Positions 18,010 to 25,805 of a stretch of DNA of 43,941 nt are shown here, in pieces. The stretch covers positions 1-43,941 of the forward strand of contig NZ_BMYK01000037.1 of NCBI RefSeq assembly GCF_014652235.1, in the 5' to 3' direction. Numbering within the stretch: position 1 is the stretch's first letter; every line of letters starts with the position of its first letter. The notes under the pieces were generated by a model. The model was not told where the DNA came from. It did not search any database and saw only the letters and a program-made list of their open reading frames with translations. Position numbers and translations under genes: made by a program. Source of the stretch: Pseudorhodoferax aquiterrae (GTDB taxonomy: Bacteria > Pseudomonadota > Gammaproteobacteria > Burkholderiales > Burkholderiaceae_C).

Positions 18010-18754
18010 CGATTTGTTGACCGCTGTCAATTCTGGGGGGCCGGTGCGTGCCCGGCAACGCAGGCTGGCCTATTCGCTGTATCGAAGAAATGAATTCGCC
18101 ATGCTCCGCGCCTTTCGGAGGTCTCCGCCGTCGTCGGCGGTGGCCGGCCACAAAGGGACGCGTCGCCCTCCAGGGGCATGGGCCAGGCGTTCACGCCACG
18201 CGGCGCGCGGGCGACGACCGCCAGCATGGTCACCGCTGGGTGCAGGCACGGTTGCACGAAGCGCAGTTCGTGCTCGACATCAACGCGGACCGGTTCGGCG
18301 CTCCGGAGATCCTGGTCCTGCCCTTGCCCGCCGCGCTTGCCTGGCAGCGGGCGAGCGCATCCGCATCGCTGAGCACTAGGCCGAAGCGCAACGTGCAGTC
18401 CTGCGCGAGAAGGCGCCCGCCGTCGCTCAAAGCCCGGGCGGCGCGGCCGAACGGCACGCGCCAGCGCATCCGACGGTCCCGGGGATCGGCGGTCCGGGAG
18501 AGTCCATGTTCAGTGACTGCACGGACGACGCGACGGGCCCTCGGCCGCGGCGCGCGCTCACCAGGCCACCGCGCGAGCCGATCAAGGCGGCGCCGCCGCT
18601 CCGGGGCGCAGCTCCAAGCAGGCTCCTTGTGCCGCCCCCAATGCGCGCCACCTTGGCCACCGCCTCGGGCGCGGGACGGTCGGCCCGACCTCGCGCGGGA
18701 GACGATGCCCTTGCCCACCTTCTCGGCGCTTTCCCCGGGCAGGCGCCCGTGCAC
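18010..18754. other. About 745 bases with no recognisable gene
   Basis: This lies between the porin terminator and the minus-strand operon promoter. Both strands have long open frames, as any such G+C-rich DNA does, but none gives a recognisable protein or a well-placed ribosome site. Two short stretches look protein-like: plus strand around 18240-18375 (reading RLHEAQFVLDINADRFGAPE) and minus strand around 18480-18340 (reading TLRFGLVLSDADALARCQ). They may be relics of a broken gene, but I cannot assign it. Confidence 0.4.
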
Positions 18755-18783
18755 AAAAAAAGGCGCCGGGTTGCCCCGGCACC
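18755..18783 (-). terminator. Rho-independent terminator of the porin gene
   Basis: On the minus strand, GGTGCCGGG, a four-base GCAA loop and CCCGGCGCC are followed at once by seven T residues (plus-strand A-run 18755-18761). The stem is nine pairs including one G-T wobble, and the loop is a GNRA type. It lies 87 bases past the porin stop on the same strand and is the clearest intrinsic terminator in the window. Confidence 0.85.
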
Positions 18784-18869
18784 AAACCTTGGAGATAACA
18801 ATGCGGGGATCCCGGCGCCCAGCCACCGCGGCCCATCGCGGGGCCGCAGCGGCGTGCCGCCGGTCGCCA

Positions 18870-19991
18870 TCAAAAGTTGTGACGGACCCCCATGTAGATG
18901 TTGCGGGAGCTGCCGCTGGACGAGCCGACCAGCATGGCCGGGGCCTGGGCAGTGCCGGTGCCCAGCACGTACTGCGACCCGTTCTTGTTGCTGATCTGTC
19001 CCACGCCGAAGTACAGGCGCGTCCTCTTGGACAGGTCGTAGTCGCCGCCAAGCGAGATCCAGTTCGCGTCCCGGTTGCCCGTCAACGCCGTGTAGTCGGA
19101 CCGGTCGTTGACGCGGGTGAACTGGGCAACGGCCGTGAACTGTCCGAACGGCACGCGCACGCCGAGGTTGGTCAGCCGGAATTCGCTCGTCGAAGCACCG
19201 GGCATGCGGGCGATTGCCCCGGTGCAGGTCGCGCAGGAGTTCTTCTCCACCGTCATGCCCAGGAAGAACTTGGCGAAGCGGGCGTCGTAGGAGCCGCCAA
19301 CCACCATCGCCGAGACCTTGCCCGCAGCATCGTCCGGCCCCTCCTGCCGCTGGAAGCCCGCATTGAGGTCGAAGCCCCCGGCCTGGTAGCGCGCGGATGC
19401 GCCGTACCCGCGTCCGATCGTCGTCGAGTTCTCGCCGAAGGAGTACTGGCCGCGGAACTCGATGCCGCCCCAGCGCGGGGACACGTAGTTGACCGCGTTG
19501 TCCTGCCGCGCCGACACCCCCATCGGCAGCACCTGGCGCTGCGTGGTGGGGCTGACGTTTCTGGTGAGCGCGAGCAGCCCGCCGGCGCCTTCCCAGACGA
19601 AGGCGTCCACACTGCTCTGGACCATGTAGTACGGAGTGGGAATACGGCCCATCTGCAGCGTGCCGAACCGCGCATCGCTCAGGCCGACCGACGCCTCGCG
19701 CCCGAACGCGCGACCGCCTTGGCCGAGCGTGCCGTCGTCGAGGTTGATGCCCATCTCGAGGCGGAAGACGGCGGCAAGCCCTCCTCCCAAGTCCTCCACG
19801 CCGCGAAAACCCAGGTTGCTCCCCGCACTTCCGCCCGATACCAGCCGATTGACACTCGAGCCCCCCGATCTCGGCGAGTCCATCCCGGCATCCACCCGCC
19901 CATACATGGTCACGCTGCTCTGGGCATTGGCTGCGCCGCAAACGCACAGCAGCGCGGCGCATGCAACCGCATGCTTGGCCATTCCGTTCAT
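18870..19991 (-). CDS. Gram-negative trimeric porin (Neisseria/Bordetella type)
   Basis: This 373-aa outer-membrane beta-barrel of the general porin family of betaproteobacteria starts at 19991, with GGAG upstream. The signal peptide is about residues 1-23, ending AANAQS. The mature protein opens SSVTMYGRVDAGMD, the family's first strand, and ends MGVRHNF with the terminal Phe used by the assembly machinery. LGFRGVEDLGGGLAAVFRLE and FGREASVGLS are conserved strands of the family. A 150-base leader carries a possible short reading frame, two operator-like repeats and a -10. The regulated promoter suggests the porin admits a substrate of the island, perhaps an aromatic acid. Confidence 0.92.
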   Translation of the reverse strand: MNGMAKHAVACAALLCVCGAANAQSSVTMYGRVDAGMDSPRSGGSSVNRLVSGGSAGSNLGFRGVEDLGGGLAAVFRLEMGINLDDGTLGQGGRAFGREASVGLSDARFGTLQMGRIPTPYYMVQSSVDAFVWEGAGGLLALTRNVSPTTQRQVLPMGVSARQDNAVNYVSPRWGGIEFRGQYSFGENSTTIGRGYGASARYQAGGFDLNAGFQRQEGPDDAAGKVSAMVVGGSYDARFAKFFLGMTVEKNSCATCTGAIARMPGASTSEFRLTNLGVRVPFGQFTAVAQFTRVNDRSDYTALTGNRDANWISLGGDYDLSKRTRLYFGVGQISNKNGSQYVLGTGTAQAPAMLVGSSSGSSRNIYMGVRHNF

Positions 19992-20057
19992 AGTTGTCTC
20001 CTTCGTTGAACTTGGGGCTTGGCCCCGATTCCTCTTCTTCACATTGCGCCTGGCGTC

Positions 20058-20120
20058 TCATGGGAAAGCTCCACGCGCAGCCCGCCAAAGACCACATCGT
20101 TCGATGACTCGCGGGTTCAT
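20058..20120 (-). CDS. Possible 20-residue leader peptide ahead of the porin
   Basis: Minus-strand frame ATG (20120) to TGA (20058) encodes 20 residues (MNPRVIERCGLWRAARGAFP). A strong GGAGG lies eight bases before the ATG, and the frame is close behind the likely -10 at 20147-20142. It lies inside the porin leader, 66 bases before the porin start. The ribosome site is better than chance would often give, but the peptide resembles nothing I know. It may be a regulatory uORF or an accident. Confidence 0.3.
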   Translation of the reverse strand: MNPRVIERCGLWRAARGAFP

Positions 20121-20141
20121 CGTGGTTCCTCCGGCTCGTTC

Positions 20142-20182
20142 AGTATAGATAGACGCCTAATCTTTTTGATAGTCGCCTAATC
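20142..20182 (-). promoter_or_regulatory. Porin promoter with tandem operator-like repeats (site B)
   Basis: TATACT (minus strand, 20147-20142) is a good -10. Directly upstream are two copies of a 15-base element, GATAGACGCCTAATC (20148-20162) and GATAGTCGCCTAATC (20168-20182). They differ at one base and are spaced 20 bases centre to centre, two helical turns. Both carry the GCCTAA half of the TTAG-N4-CTAA palindrome with a one-base-changed left arm. Two protein dimers on the same DNA face, covering -35 to -10, would repress the porin. They may also affect the plus-strand receptor operon starting at 20918. Confidence 0.6.
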
Positions 20183-20838
20183 AAATTTTCCGGATTCAGA
20201 ACGCCCGGCTGTGGCGGGCGTGCGACGCTTTCACGCCTGACCCGTTGGTGGCCGCGAAACACTGGCAGAGACCATCCCGCACGGCATCGGAACCAACCCG
20301 GATTGATTGGATGATCAATGCCTCGCGCCGGACTCCGCAGCATCCCGTCGGGTTCGAATCCCGTTGTCGCCGCAAGGAGCAATGGACGAACGAAGACGGT
20401 GCAACGTCGATTCACAACCGATGGGGTGCCTGGCCAGCGAGCCAGTCGCGCGCCGGCCTCTGCCCGCCGTTCACGGGCACGCGGGCACGTCCGCCAGCGG
20501 CGTTCTTCCAAGTTCCACGCGCTGCTTATCGGGCCATCGCCGGCCCGCTGCACCGGTGCGCGAGACCGTGGTCACCGTGCAGCGGCACACGGACATGCGG
20601 ACCGGTTGTCAGGACAGTGCGGCGTCTTCACCAATGCCCGCGAGGCACGATGGAAGCCGAGCGCATTGGCCATGCGGGCGCACAGCGCACCTCCGGGCGC
20701 GAGAGCCCTGCGCACCCTGGAGGACAGGATGGCCACCGGGCGGCGCCGGTTGAACCATCGATCAACCTCGGGATGAACCCTAGCTCGCCACGCGGGCTGC
20801 CACGCCGCGTTGCTTCTTCATAGGTTGACCGCGCATTC
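20183..20838. other. About 650 bases with no gene; contains a tRNA-like T-arm
   Basis: No convincing coding frame is present. At 20350-20363 the sequence GGGTTCGAATCCCG is the standard T-arm of a tRNA, followed by an acceptor-like TTGTCGCCGCA. The upstream part does not fold into a D-arm and anticodon arm that I can accept, so no intact tRNA is called; it could be the 3' relic of one. An inverted repeat ATTGAT-N6-ATCAAT lies at 20302-20319. Confidence 0.4.
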
Positions 20839-20842
20839 AAGC

Positions 20843-20856
20843 TTGATGCACATCAA
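20843..20856. promoter_or_regulatory. Perfect FNR/ANR-type box
   Basis: TTGAT-GCAC-ATCAA is a perfect match to the FNR/ANR consensus (TTGAT-N4-ATCAA), and the symmetry extends outward (AAG at 20839-20841, CTT at 20858-20860). Its centre is 68 bases before the ATG of the receptor gene at 20918, so the site could activate at a typical -41.5 distance with transcription starting near 20891. This would link the receptor-ThDP-ALDH operon to low oxygen. It could instead be a relic of a former neighbour gene's promoter. Confidence 0.55.
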
Positions 20857-20917
20857 CCTTGTTCCTAGGATCGGGATCTTCTTAGGGCACGTGTAGTTGC
20901 CTGCAACCGGAGACACC

Positions 20918-21910
20918 ATGAAGAATCCATCAAGCCCCACTCGGCGCTCGCTGCTCGCGGCCGCCGCCATGATCGCCGCAGGCTTCGGCCACTCGGCCAT
21001 CGCACAAGAGAACTATCCCACCAAGCCGGTCACCCTCATCGTGCCCTTCACTCCCGGCGGGAGCAACGACGTCATCGCCCGCGTGATCGGCCAGCGGCTC
21101 AGCCAGATCTGGAACCAGCCGGTCATCGTGGACAACAAGGCAGGCGCGGCCGGAAGCATCGGGACCGACCACGTGGCCAAGGCCCCTGCGGACGGCTACA
21201 AGCTGCTGATCACCAACAACAACACCATGTCCATCAATCCGGTGCTGTTGCCGAAGACGCCGTACGCCGTCGCGCGCGATTTCGCCCAGGTCACGCAACT
21301 CGGCGCGGTGCCGGTCGTGCTGGTAGCGAACTCGAACGTGAAGGCCACGACCGTGAAGGAACTCGTGGCGCTCGCGAAGGCCACTCCGGGCAAGCTCACT
21401 TATGCCTCGTCGGGCTCCGGCAGCCCGCAGCATCTGTCCGCGGAGCTCTTCAAGGCGATGACGGGCACCGACATCACCCACGTCCCCTACAAGGGCGCGG
21501 CGCCGGCCATCACCGACATGCTGGCCGGGCAGGTCGATCTGCAGTTCGGTGCCATCAACTCGCTGCTGCCGCACATCCGCACCGGGAAGCTGCGCGCGCT
21601 CGCCGTGGGTGGCACCCGGCGCGCCAGCCTGCTGGCCGATGTCCCGACCATGGCCGAGGCCGGCCTGCCCCAGTACGACAGCGAGATCTGGCTCGGCCTG
21701 GCGGCCCCCGCGGGGACCCCTGCGGCGGTCATCAAGCGGATCAACGCCGATGTCACCAAGATCCTGAACGAGCCCGAGGTGAAGGAGAAGCTCGCCGAGC
21801 AGGGTATCGAGACGCGGCCGAGCACGCCGCAGGAGATGACCAAGCTCGTCGAGAAGGACACCGCGCGGTGGGCGAGCGTCATCAAGAGCGCGGGCATCAA
21901 GGCCGATTGA
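20918..21910 (+). CDS. Bug/TctC-family periplasmic substrate-binding protein
   Basis: This is a 330-aa receptor. The ATG at 20918 follows GGAG by six bases. The signal region has TRRSLLAAAAMIAAGFG (about residues 7-24), which carries twin arginines and looks Tat-compatible, with cleavage after AIA. Mature motifs are PVTLIVPFTPGGSNDVIAR, VDNKAGAAGSIGTDHVAK and DGYKLLITNNN. It heads a three-gene operon with the ThDP enzyme (12 bases on) and the aldehyde dehydrogenase (four-base overlap), so its ligand is probably the 2-oxo acid, or precursor, that they process. Confidence 0.9.
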   Translation: MKNPSSPTRRSLLAAAAMIAAGFGHSAIAQENYPTKPVTLIVPFTPGGSNDVIARVIGQRLSQIWNQPVIVDNKAGAAGSIGTDHVAKAPADGYKLLITNNNTMSINPVLLPKTPYAVARDFAQVTQLGAVPVVLVANSNVKATTVKELVALAKATPGKLTYASSGSGSPQHLSAELFKAMTGTDITHVPYKGAAPAITDMLAGQVDLQFGAINSLLPHIRTGKLRALAVGGTRRASLLADVPTMAEAGLPQYDSEIWLGLAAPAGTPAAVIKRINADVTKILNEPEVKEKLAEQGIETRPSTPQEMTKLVEKDTARWASVIKSAGIKAD

Positions 21911-21922
21911 GCGGAGCACCCA

Positions 21923-23731
21923 TTGAATTCGAAGCAAGCCATTCCTTTGCGCCGCGACATTCCCGCAGCGGGCGCCGGCGCCGGCAGCCTGTGGGCCAGC
22001 GACGCCATCGCGGAGATGATCCGCGCGCTCGACATCCCCTATGTCCTCCTGAACCCCGGGTCGAGCTTCCGCGGTCTGCACGACAGCCTGGTGAACCACC
22101 TCGGCAACATCGACCCGCAGATGCTGGTCGTGCTCCATGAGGAGCATGCCGTCGCGATCGCCCATGGCTACGCGAAGGTCGCCGGAAAGCCGCTGGCGGC
22201 GATCGTTCACAGCAACGTGGGCCTGATGCACGCGTCCATGGCGATCTTCAACGCCTGGGTGGACCGCGTGCCCGTGTTGGTCCTGGGCGCGACGGGCCCG
22301 GTCGATGCGGCCAAGCGGCGCCCCTGGATCGACTGGATGCACACCGCGCAGGACCAGGGCGCGCTGGTGCGCGACTTCAGCAAGTGGGACGCGCAGCCGG
22401 CTTCCGTCGCCGCGTCGTACGAGGCGCTGCTGCGGGCCAAGCAGATCGCGCTGACCGCACCCGCCGGCCCCACCTACGTGTGCTTCGATGTCTCGCTGCA
22501 GGAGACGCGCATCGATGCGATCCCGGCGCTGCCGGACGTCAGCCGCTACCAGGTTCCCTCCCCCGCCGTGCCGGGCAGCGATGAGCTGGCCAGAGCCGCA
22601 GCGCTGCTGTCCTCCGCGGCCCGCCCGGTCATTCTGATGGGGCGGGTCTCCAGGTCTAGCGAGGGCTGGCGCCAGCGCATCGAGCTGGCCGAGAAGCTGA
22701 ATGCGCAGGTCCTTACGGACCTGCGCGCCGGCGCATCGTTCCCCACCGACCATCCGCTGCACGCGGCCGTGCCGGGCGTCTTCCTGACCCCGGACGCGGC
22801 CGCCACGCTGCGCGCCGCCGACGTCGTGCTGAGCCTGGACTGGTACGACCTGAACGGCACGCTGCAGCAGGCGTGGCGCAACGAGAGCGTCGGCGCCAAG
22901 GTGATCCAGGTCTCGCTCGACCACTACAGCCACCGGGGCTGGAGCATGGACCACCAGGGCCTGCCGCCGGTGGACGTGTTCATGCCGGTGGAGCCGGACG
23001 TCGCCGTGCCCCTTCTCTGCGCTGCCTGCACCGAGCGCCCTTCGGCCCTCCAGGCCCCGAAGAGCCCGATGGCCATGCCCCCGGTTCCGCAAGACGGGAC
23101 GATCAGCATCGCGATGGTCGCCGACGCCCTGCGCCGGGCCGCGGGCACGCAGCCCATCACCCTGATCCGTGTGCCACTGGGCTGGAGCGGCGAGATGGGC
23201 CACTTCCGCGATCCGCTGGACTACCTGGGCATGGACGGCGGCGCCGGCATCGGCTCCGGGCCGGGCATGGCCGTCGGCGCCGCGCTGGCGCTGCGTGGAA
23301 CCGACCGACTGCCCGTGCTGATGACCGGCGACGGCGACTACCTGATGGGCATGACAGCACTGTGGACCGCCGCCAATGCTGGCGTTCCCCTGCTTACCAT
23401 CGTCTGCAACAACCGGTCGTTCTTCAACGACGAGCTGCACCAGGAGCGGGTGGCCCGCGATCGCGACCGCCCGGTGCAGAACCGGTGGATCGGGCAGCGC
23501 ATCGGAGATCCGGACCCCGATCTGGCCGCGCTCGCGCGCGGGCTCGGGCTGCAGGGCCTCGGACCGACGGACAGCCCGTCGGAGCTCGACGAGGTCCTGG
23601 CCCGCGCCGTCGCTGCGGTGCGCGATGGAGCGACCGTCGTCGTCGACGTGCACGTCACGCCGGGCTACAGCGCCGCGATGGCCTCCGGCATGACCCGCTC
23701 CCATGAGGACCAGGAAGGAGGCCAGCCATGA
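21923..23731 (+). CDS. Thiamine-diphosphate-dependent enzyme (2-oxo-acid decarboxylase / carboligase type)
   Basis: This 602-aa protein has the three-domain layout of the acetolactate synthase / benzoylformate decarboxylase family. The N-terminal PYR domain has NPGSSFRGLHD and the catalytic Glu in LHEEHAVAIAHGYAKV (about residue 73). The middle domain spans residues about 210-340. The C-terminal PP domain has the ThDP motif TGDGDYLMG through CNNRSFFND. The start is TTG at 21923 behind GGAG. The operon partner is an aldehyde dehydrogenase with a four-base overlap, which suggests decarboxylation of a 2-oxo acid to an aldehyde that is then oxidised. The exact substrate is unknown. It is not a typical mandelate-pathway MdlC, and a carboligase or lyase role is also possible. 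Confidence 0.85.
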   Translation: MNSKQAIPLRRDIPAAGAGAGSLWASDAIAEMIRALDIPYVLLNPGSSFRGLHDSLVNHLGNIDPQMLVVLHEEHAVAIAHGYAKVAGKPLAAIVHSNVGLMHASMAIFNAWVDRVPVLVLGATGPVDAAKRRPWIDWMHTAQDQGALVRDFSKWDAQPASVAASYEALLRAKQIALTAPAGPTYVCFDVSLQETRIDAIPALPDVSRYQVPSPAVPGSDELARAAALLSSAARPVILMGRVSRSSEGWRQRIELAEKLNAQVLTDLRAGASFPTDHPLHAAVPGVFLTPDAAATLRAADVVLSLDWYDLNGTLQQAWRNESVGAKVIQVSLDHYSHRGWSMDHQGLPPVDVFMPVEPDVAVPLLCAACTERPSALQAPKSPMAMPPVPQDGTISIAMVADALRRAAGTQPITLIRVPLGWSGEMGHFRDPLDYLGMDGGAGIGSGPGMAVGAALALRGTDRLPVLMTGDGDYLMGMTALWTAANAGVPLLTIVCNNRSFFNDELHQERVARDRDRPVQNRWIGQRIGDPDPDLAALARGLGLQGLGPTDSPSELDEVLARAVAAVRDGATVVVDVHVTPGYSAAMASGMTRSHEDQEGGQP

Positions 23732-25230
23732 CAGCGGCCCCCATCGTCCTGCCGGACAGCGGCGACCTGAGCCCCTACGTCCAGCGAGTCCTGCCCCGGT
23801 CGAGCGGGCTGTTCTGGGACGGCCGCTGGCATGAAGGAGCGGACCAGGCGATCGCGACCTTCAACCCGTCCACGGGCGAGCGTCTGGCCGACGTGACCTC
23901 GGCGGGTTCGGCGGAGGTCGACGCCGCGGTCGCCTCGGCGAAGGCCGCCTTCCCGGCCTGGGCCGAGACCCCGCCCCTGCAGCGCGCGGCGCTGCTGCGG
24001 GAGGCCGCGCGCCGCGTGCGGCTGCATTCGCGGGAACTGGCGCTGCTGGACGCCGCCAACTGCGGCAATCCCGTGCGCGCCATGCAGATGGACGCGGAGA
24101 TCGCGGCCACCCAGCTGGACTATTTCGCGGGGCTGGTGCTCGAGATCAAGGGCGAGACCATCCCGACCGCGAACGGCGCGCTGAACTACACGCTCAGGGA
24201 GCCGCTCGGCCCCGTCGCACGGATCTTCCCGTTCAACCACCCGTTCATGTTCGCGGCAGGCAAGATCGCCGCGCCGCTCGCGGCGGGCAACACGGTCATC
24301 CTCAAGCCGCCGGAACAGGCGCCGCTGTCGACCATCCGGCTGATGGAGATCCTGGACGGCCTGTTCCCCCCGGGGGTGCTGAACTGCATCGCTGGCGGAC
24401 GCGAGACGGGTGCCGCGCTGTCCGCGCACCCGGATGTGGCCGCCGTCGCGCTTATCGGAAGCGTCGGCGCCGGCAAGGCCGTGCTGCGGTCCGCCGCGGA
24501 CACGATGAAGCGCACCTTGCTGGAGCTGGGCGGCAAGAACGCGATGGTCATCTATCCCGACGCGGACCTGCGCAGCGCGGTGGAGGGGGCCGTGCGCGGC
24601 ATGAACTTCACGTGGTGCGGGCAGTCGTGCGGCTCCACGAGCCGCCTGTACGTGCACCGCTCCCTGCACGATGAATTCATGCAGCGCATGGCCGAGGAAC
24701 TGGCGCGCAAACACCGGCCCGGCATCGCGACCCACCTGGACACGACGATGGGCGCACTGGCGAGCCGCGCCCAGTACGACCGCGCGCTGCACTACATCCA
24801 GGCCGGCATCGACGAGGGCGCCGTGCTCCTGACCGGCGGCCACGCGGCGCGCGATGCGCAGCTGAAGGACGGCCTGTTCATCGAGCCGACCATCTTCACG
24901 GGCGTGCGGCCCGACATGCGGATCGCGCGCGAGGAGATCTTCGGCCCCGTGCTCTCGGTGTTTTCCTGGGACGACGAGGACCGGATGCTGGTCGAGGTCA
25001 ATGGCACGGAGCTCGGACTGACGGCCTCGGTGTGGACCACGAGCCTGAACACCGGCCTGCGCGCCGCCAAGCGGATCCAGTCGGGCTACGTGTGGGTCAA
25101 CGAGTGTTCGGTGCACATCCCTGGCGCGCCGTTCGGCGGCTACAAGCAGTCCGGCGTCGGCAGGGAGGAGTCCAAGGAGGAACTGCTGGAGTTCACGCAG
25201 CTCAAGAACGTCAACGTGAAGCTCGGCTAG
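23728..25230 (+). CDS. NAD(P)-dependent aldehyde dehydrogenase
   Basis: This 500-aa member of the aldehyde dehydrogenase superfamily has the cofactor-binding and catalytic segments GPVARIFPFNHPFMFAAGK, KPPEQAPLS, LLELGGKNAMVIYPDAD (catalytic Glu) and CGQSCGSTSRLYVH (catalytic Cys, about residue 298). EEIFGPVLSVFSWDDED and PFGGYKQSGVGREES complete the fold. The ATG overlaps the ThDP gene stop, so the two proteins are made together and probably hand over an aldehyde. The aldehyde may be aromatic or aliphatic; I cannot tell. It is unlike the second dehydrogenase at 41892-43406. Confidence 0.92.
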   Translation: MTAAPIVLPDSGDLSPYVQRVLPRSSGLFWDGRWHEGADQAIATFNPSTGERLADVTSAGSAEVDAAVASAKAAFPAWAETPPLQRAALLREAARRVRLHSRELALLDAANCGNPVRAMQMDAEIAATQLDYFAGLVLEIKGETIPTANGALNYTLREPLGPVARIFPFNHPFMFAAGKIAAPLAAGNTVILKPPEQAPLSTIRLMEILDGLFPPGVLNCIAGGRETGAALSAHPDVAAVALIGSVGAGKAVLRSAADTMKRTLLELGGKNAMVIYPDADLRSAVEGAVRGMNFTWCGQSCGSTSRLYVHRSLHDEFMQRMAEELARKHRPGIATHLDTTMGALASRAQYDRALHYIQAGIDEGAVLLTGGHAARDAQLKDGLFIEPTIFTGVRPDMRIAREEIFGPVLSVFSWDDEDRMLVEVNGTELGLTASVWTTSLNTGLRAAKRIQSGYVWVNECSVHIPGAPFGGYKQSGVGREESKEELLEFTQLKNVNVKLG

Positions 25231-25678
25231 AGACCATGGTTGCTCGATAGGTTGCCAAGAGGCTCGTCGTCGGCATCGTGGATTGCGCGCTTTCGTGTAC
25301 CGGGCAAGATGCGACGCGCTCTCCAGCCACGATCCGTATGAACACAGGTCTTCCTTCGCCTGTCGAGCGACCACCCTGTCCAGCGCCCGGCCCGCCGGAA
25401 TGCTAAAGGGGCCCGCGCCATGCGGAACGCTGGTTCCGCCGCGCCCATCCACCGTACGGCCTGCCCCCAAGCGCAACTCGCATATCGCCTCGGGAAATCT
25501 CTCCTGCGAGTAGCCGGCCAGGTCGCTCCTCGAGCCCATCGACATCTGCGGCATGACGACGCAACACAGCTCCTCGAGGTCTGGGGCCAGGGCGTCGCTC
25601 CGCCCACGTTCAGTGAGGAGGTGCAGGTGCTGTCGCGGCGGCTGGACAGCGCACAACAGGGTTCGCCCCAGCTTTCAT
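25231..25678. other. Intergenic region after the aldehyde dehydrogenase
   Basis: These roughly 450 bases contain no gene that I recognise. Open frames on the minus strand (25227-25607) lack a ribosome site and any family resemblance. No terminator hairpin with a T-run was seen behind the operon. Confidence 0.5.
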
Positions 25679-25698
25679 ATTGTTAGTCGATTAACAAT
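25679..25698. promoter_or_regulatory. 20-base palindromic operator (site C) upstream of the alpha/beta hydrolase
   Basis: ATTGTTA, six bases GTCGAT and TAACAAT form a perfect 7-bp-arm palindrome. It includes TTAGTCGATTAA (25683-25694), a variant of the recurring TTAG-N4-CTAA element. It lies 108 bases before the hydrolase ATG in an A/T-rich patch. CATATT (25676-25681) just upstream is a possible -10, but no good -35 is visible. Confidence 0.6.
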
Positions 25699-25805
25699 AA
25701 TGGTCGGCATGGCCTGGCCGCGCTGGGCCGTCCTCGCCAGACGCTCCGGCGACCGTCCTGCACTGCCAGAGTCGATGCCAATGCCACAGAGAACCAGGAG
25801 ACAAG

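Noticed and set aside
18048-20009. Plus-strand open frame of 653 codons opposite the porin
   Set aside because: It is the antisense shadow of a well-supported porin gene on the minus strand. It has no ribosome site and no family resemblance.
20340-20370. Intact tRNA gene
   Set aside because: Only the T-arm and an acceptor-like end fit. I could not build a D-arm or an anticodon arm with correct loop sizes, and the 5' acceptor strand is missing.
20930-23704. Minus-strand open frame of 924 codons
   Set aside because: It lies fully opposite the receptor and ThDP genes, whose motifs are clear. Its composition is the His/Arg/Ala-rich kind typical of antisense frames in G+C-rich DNA.
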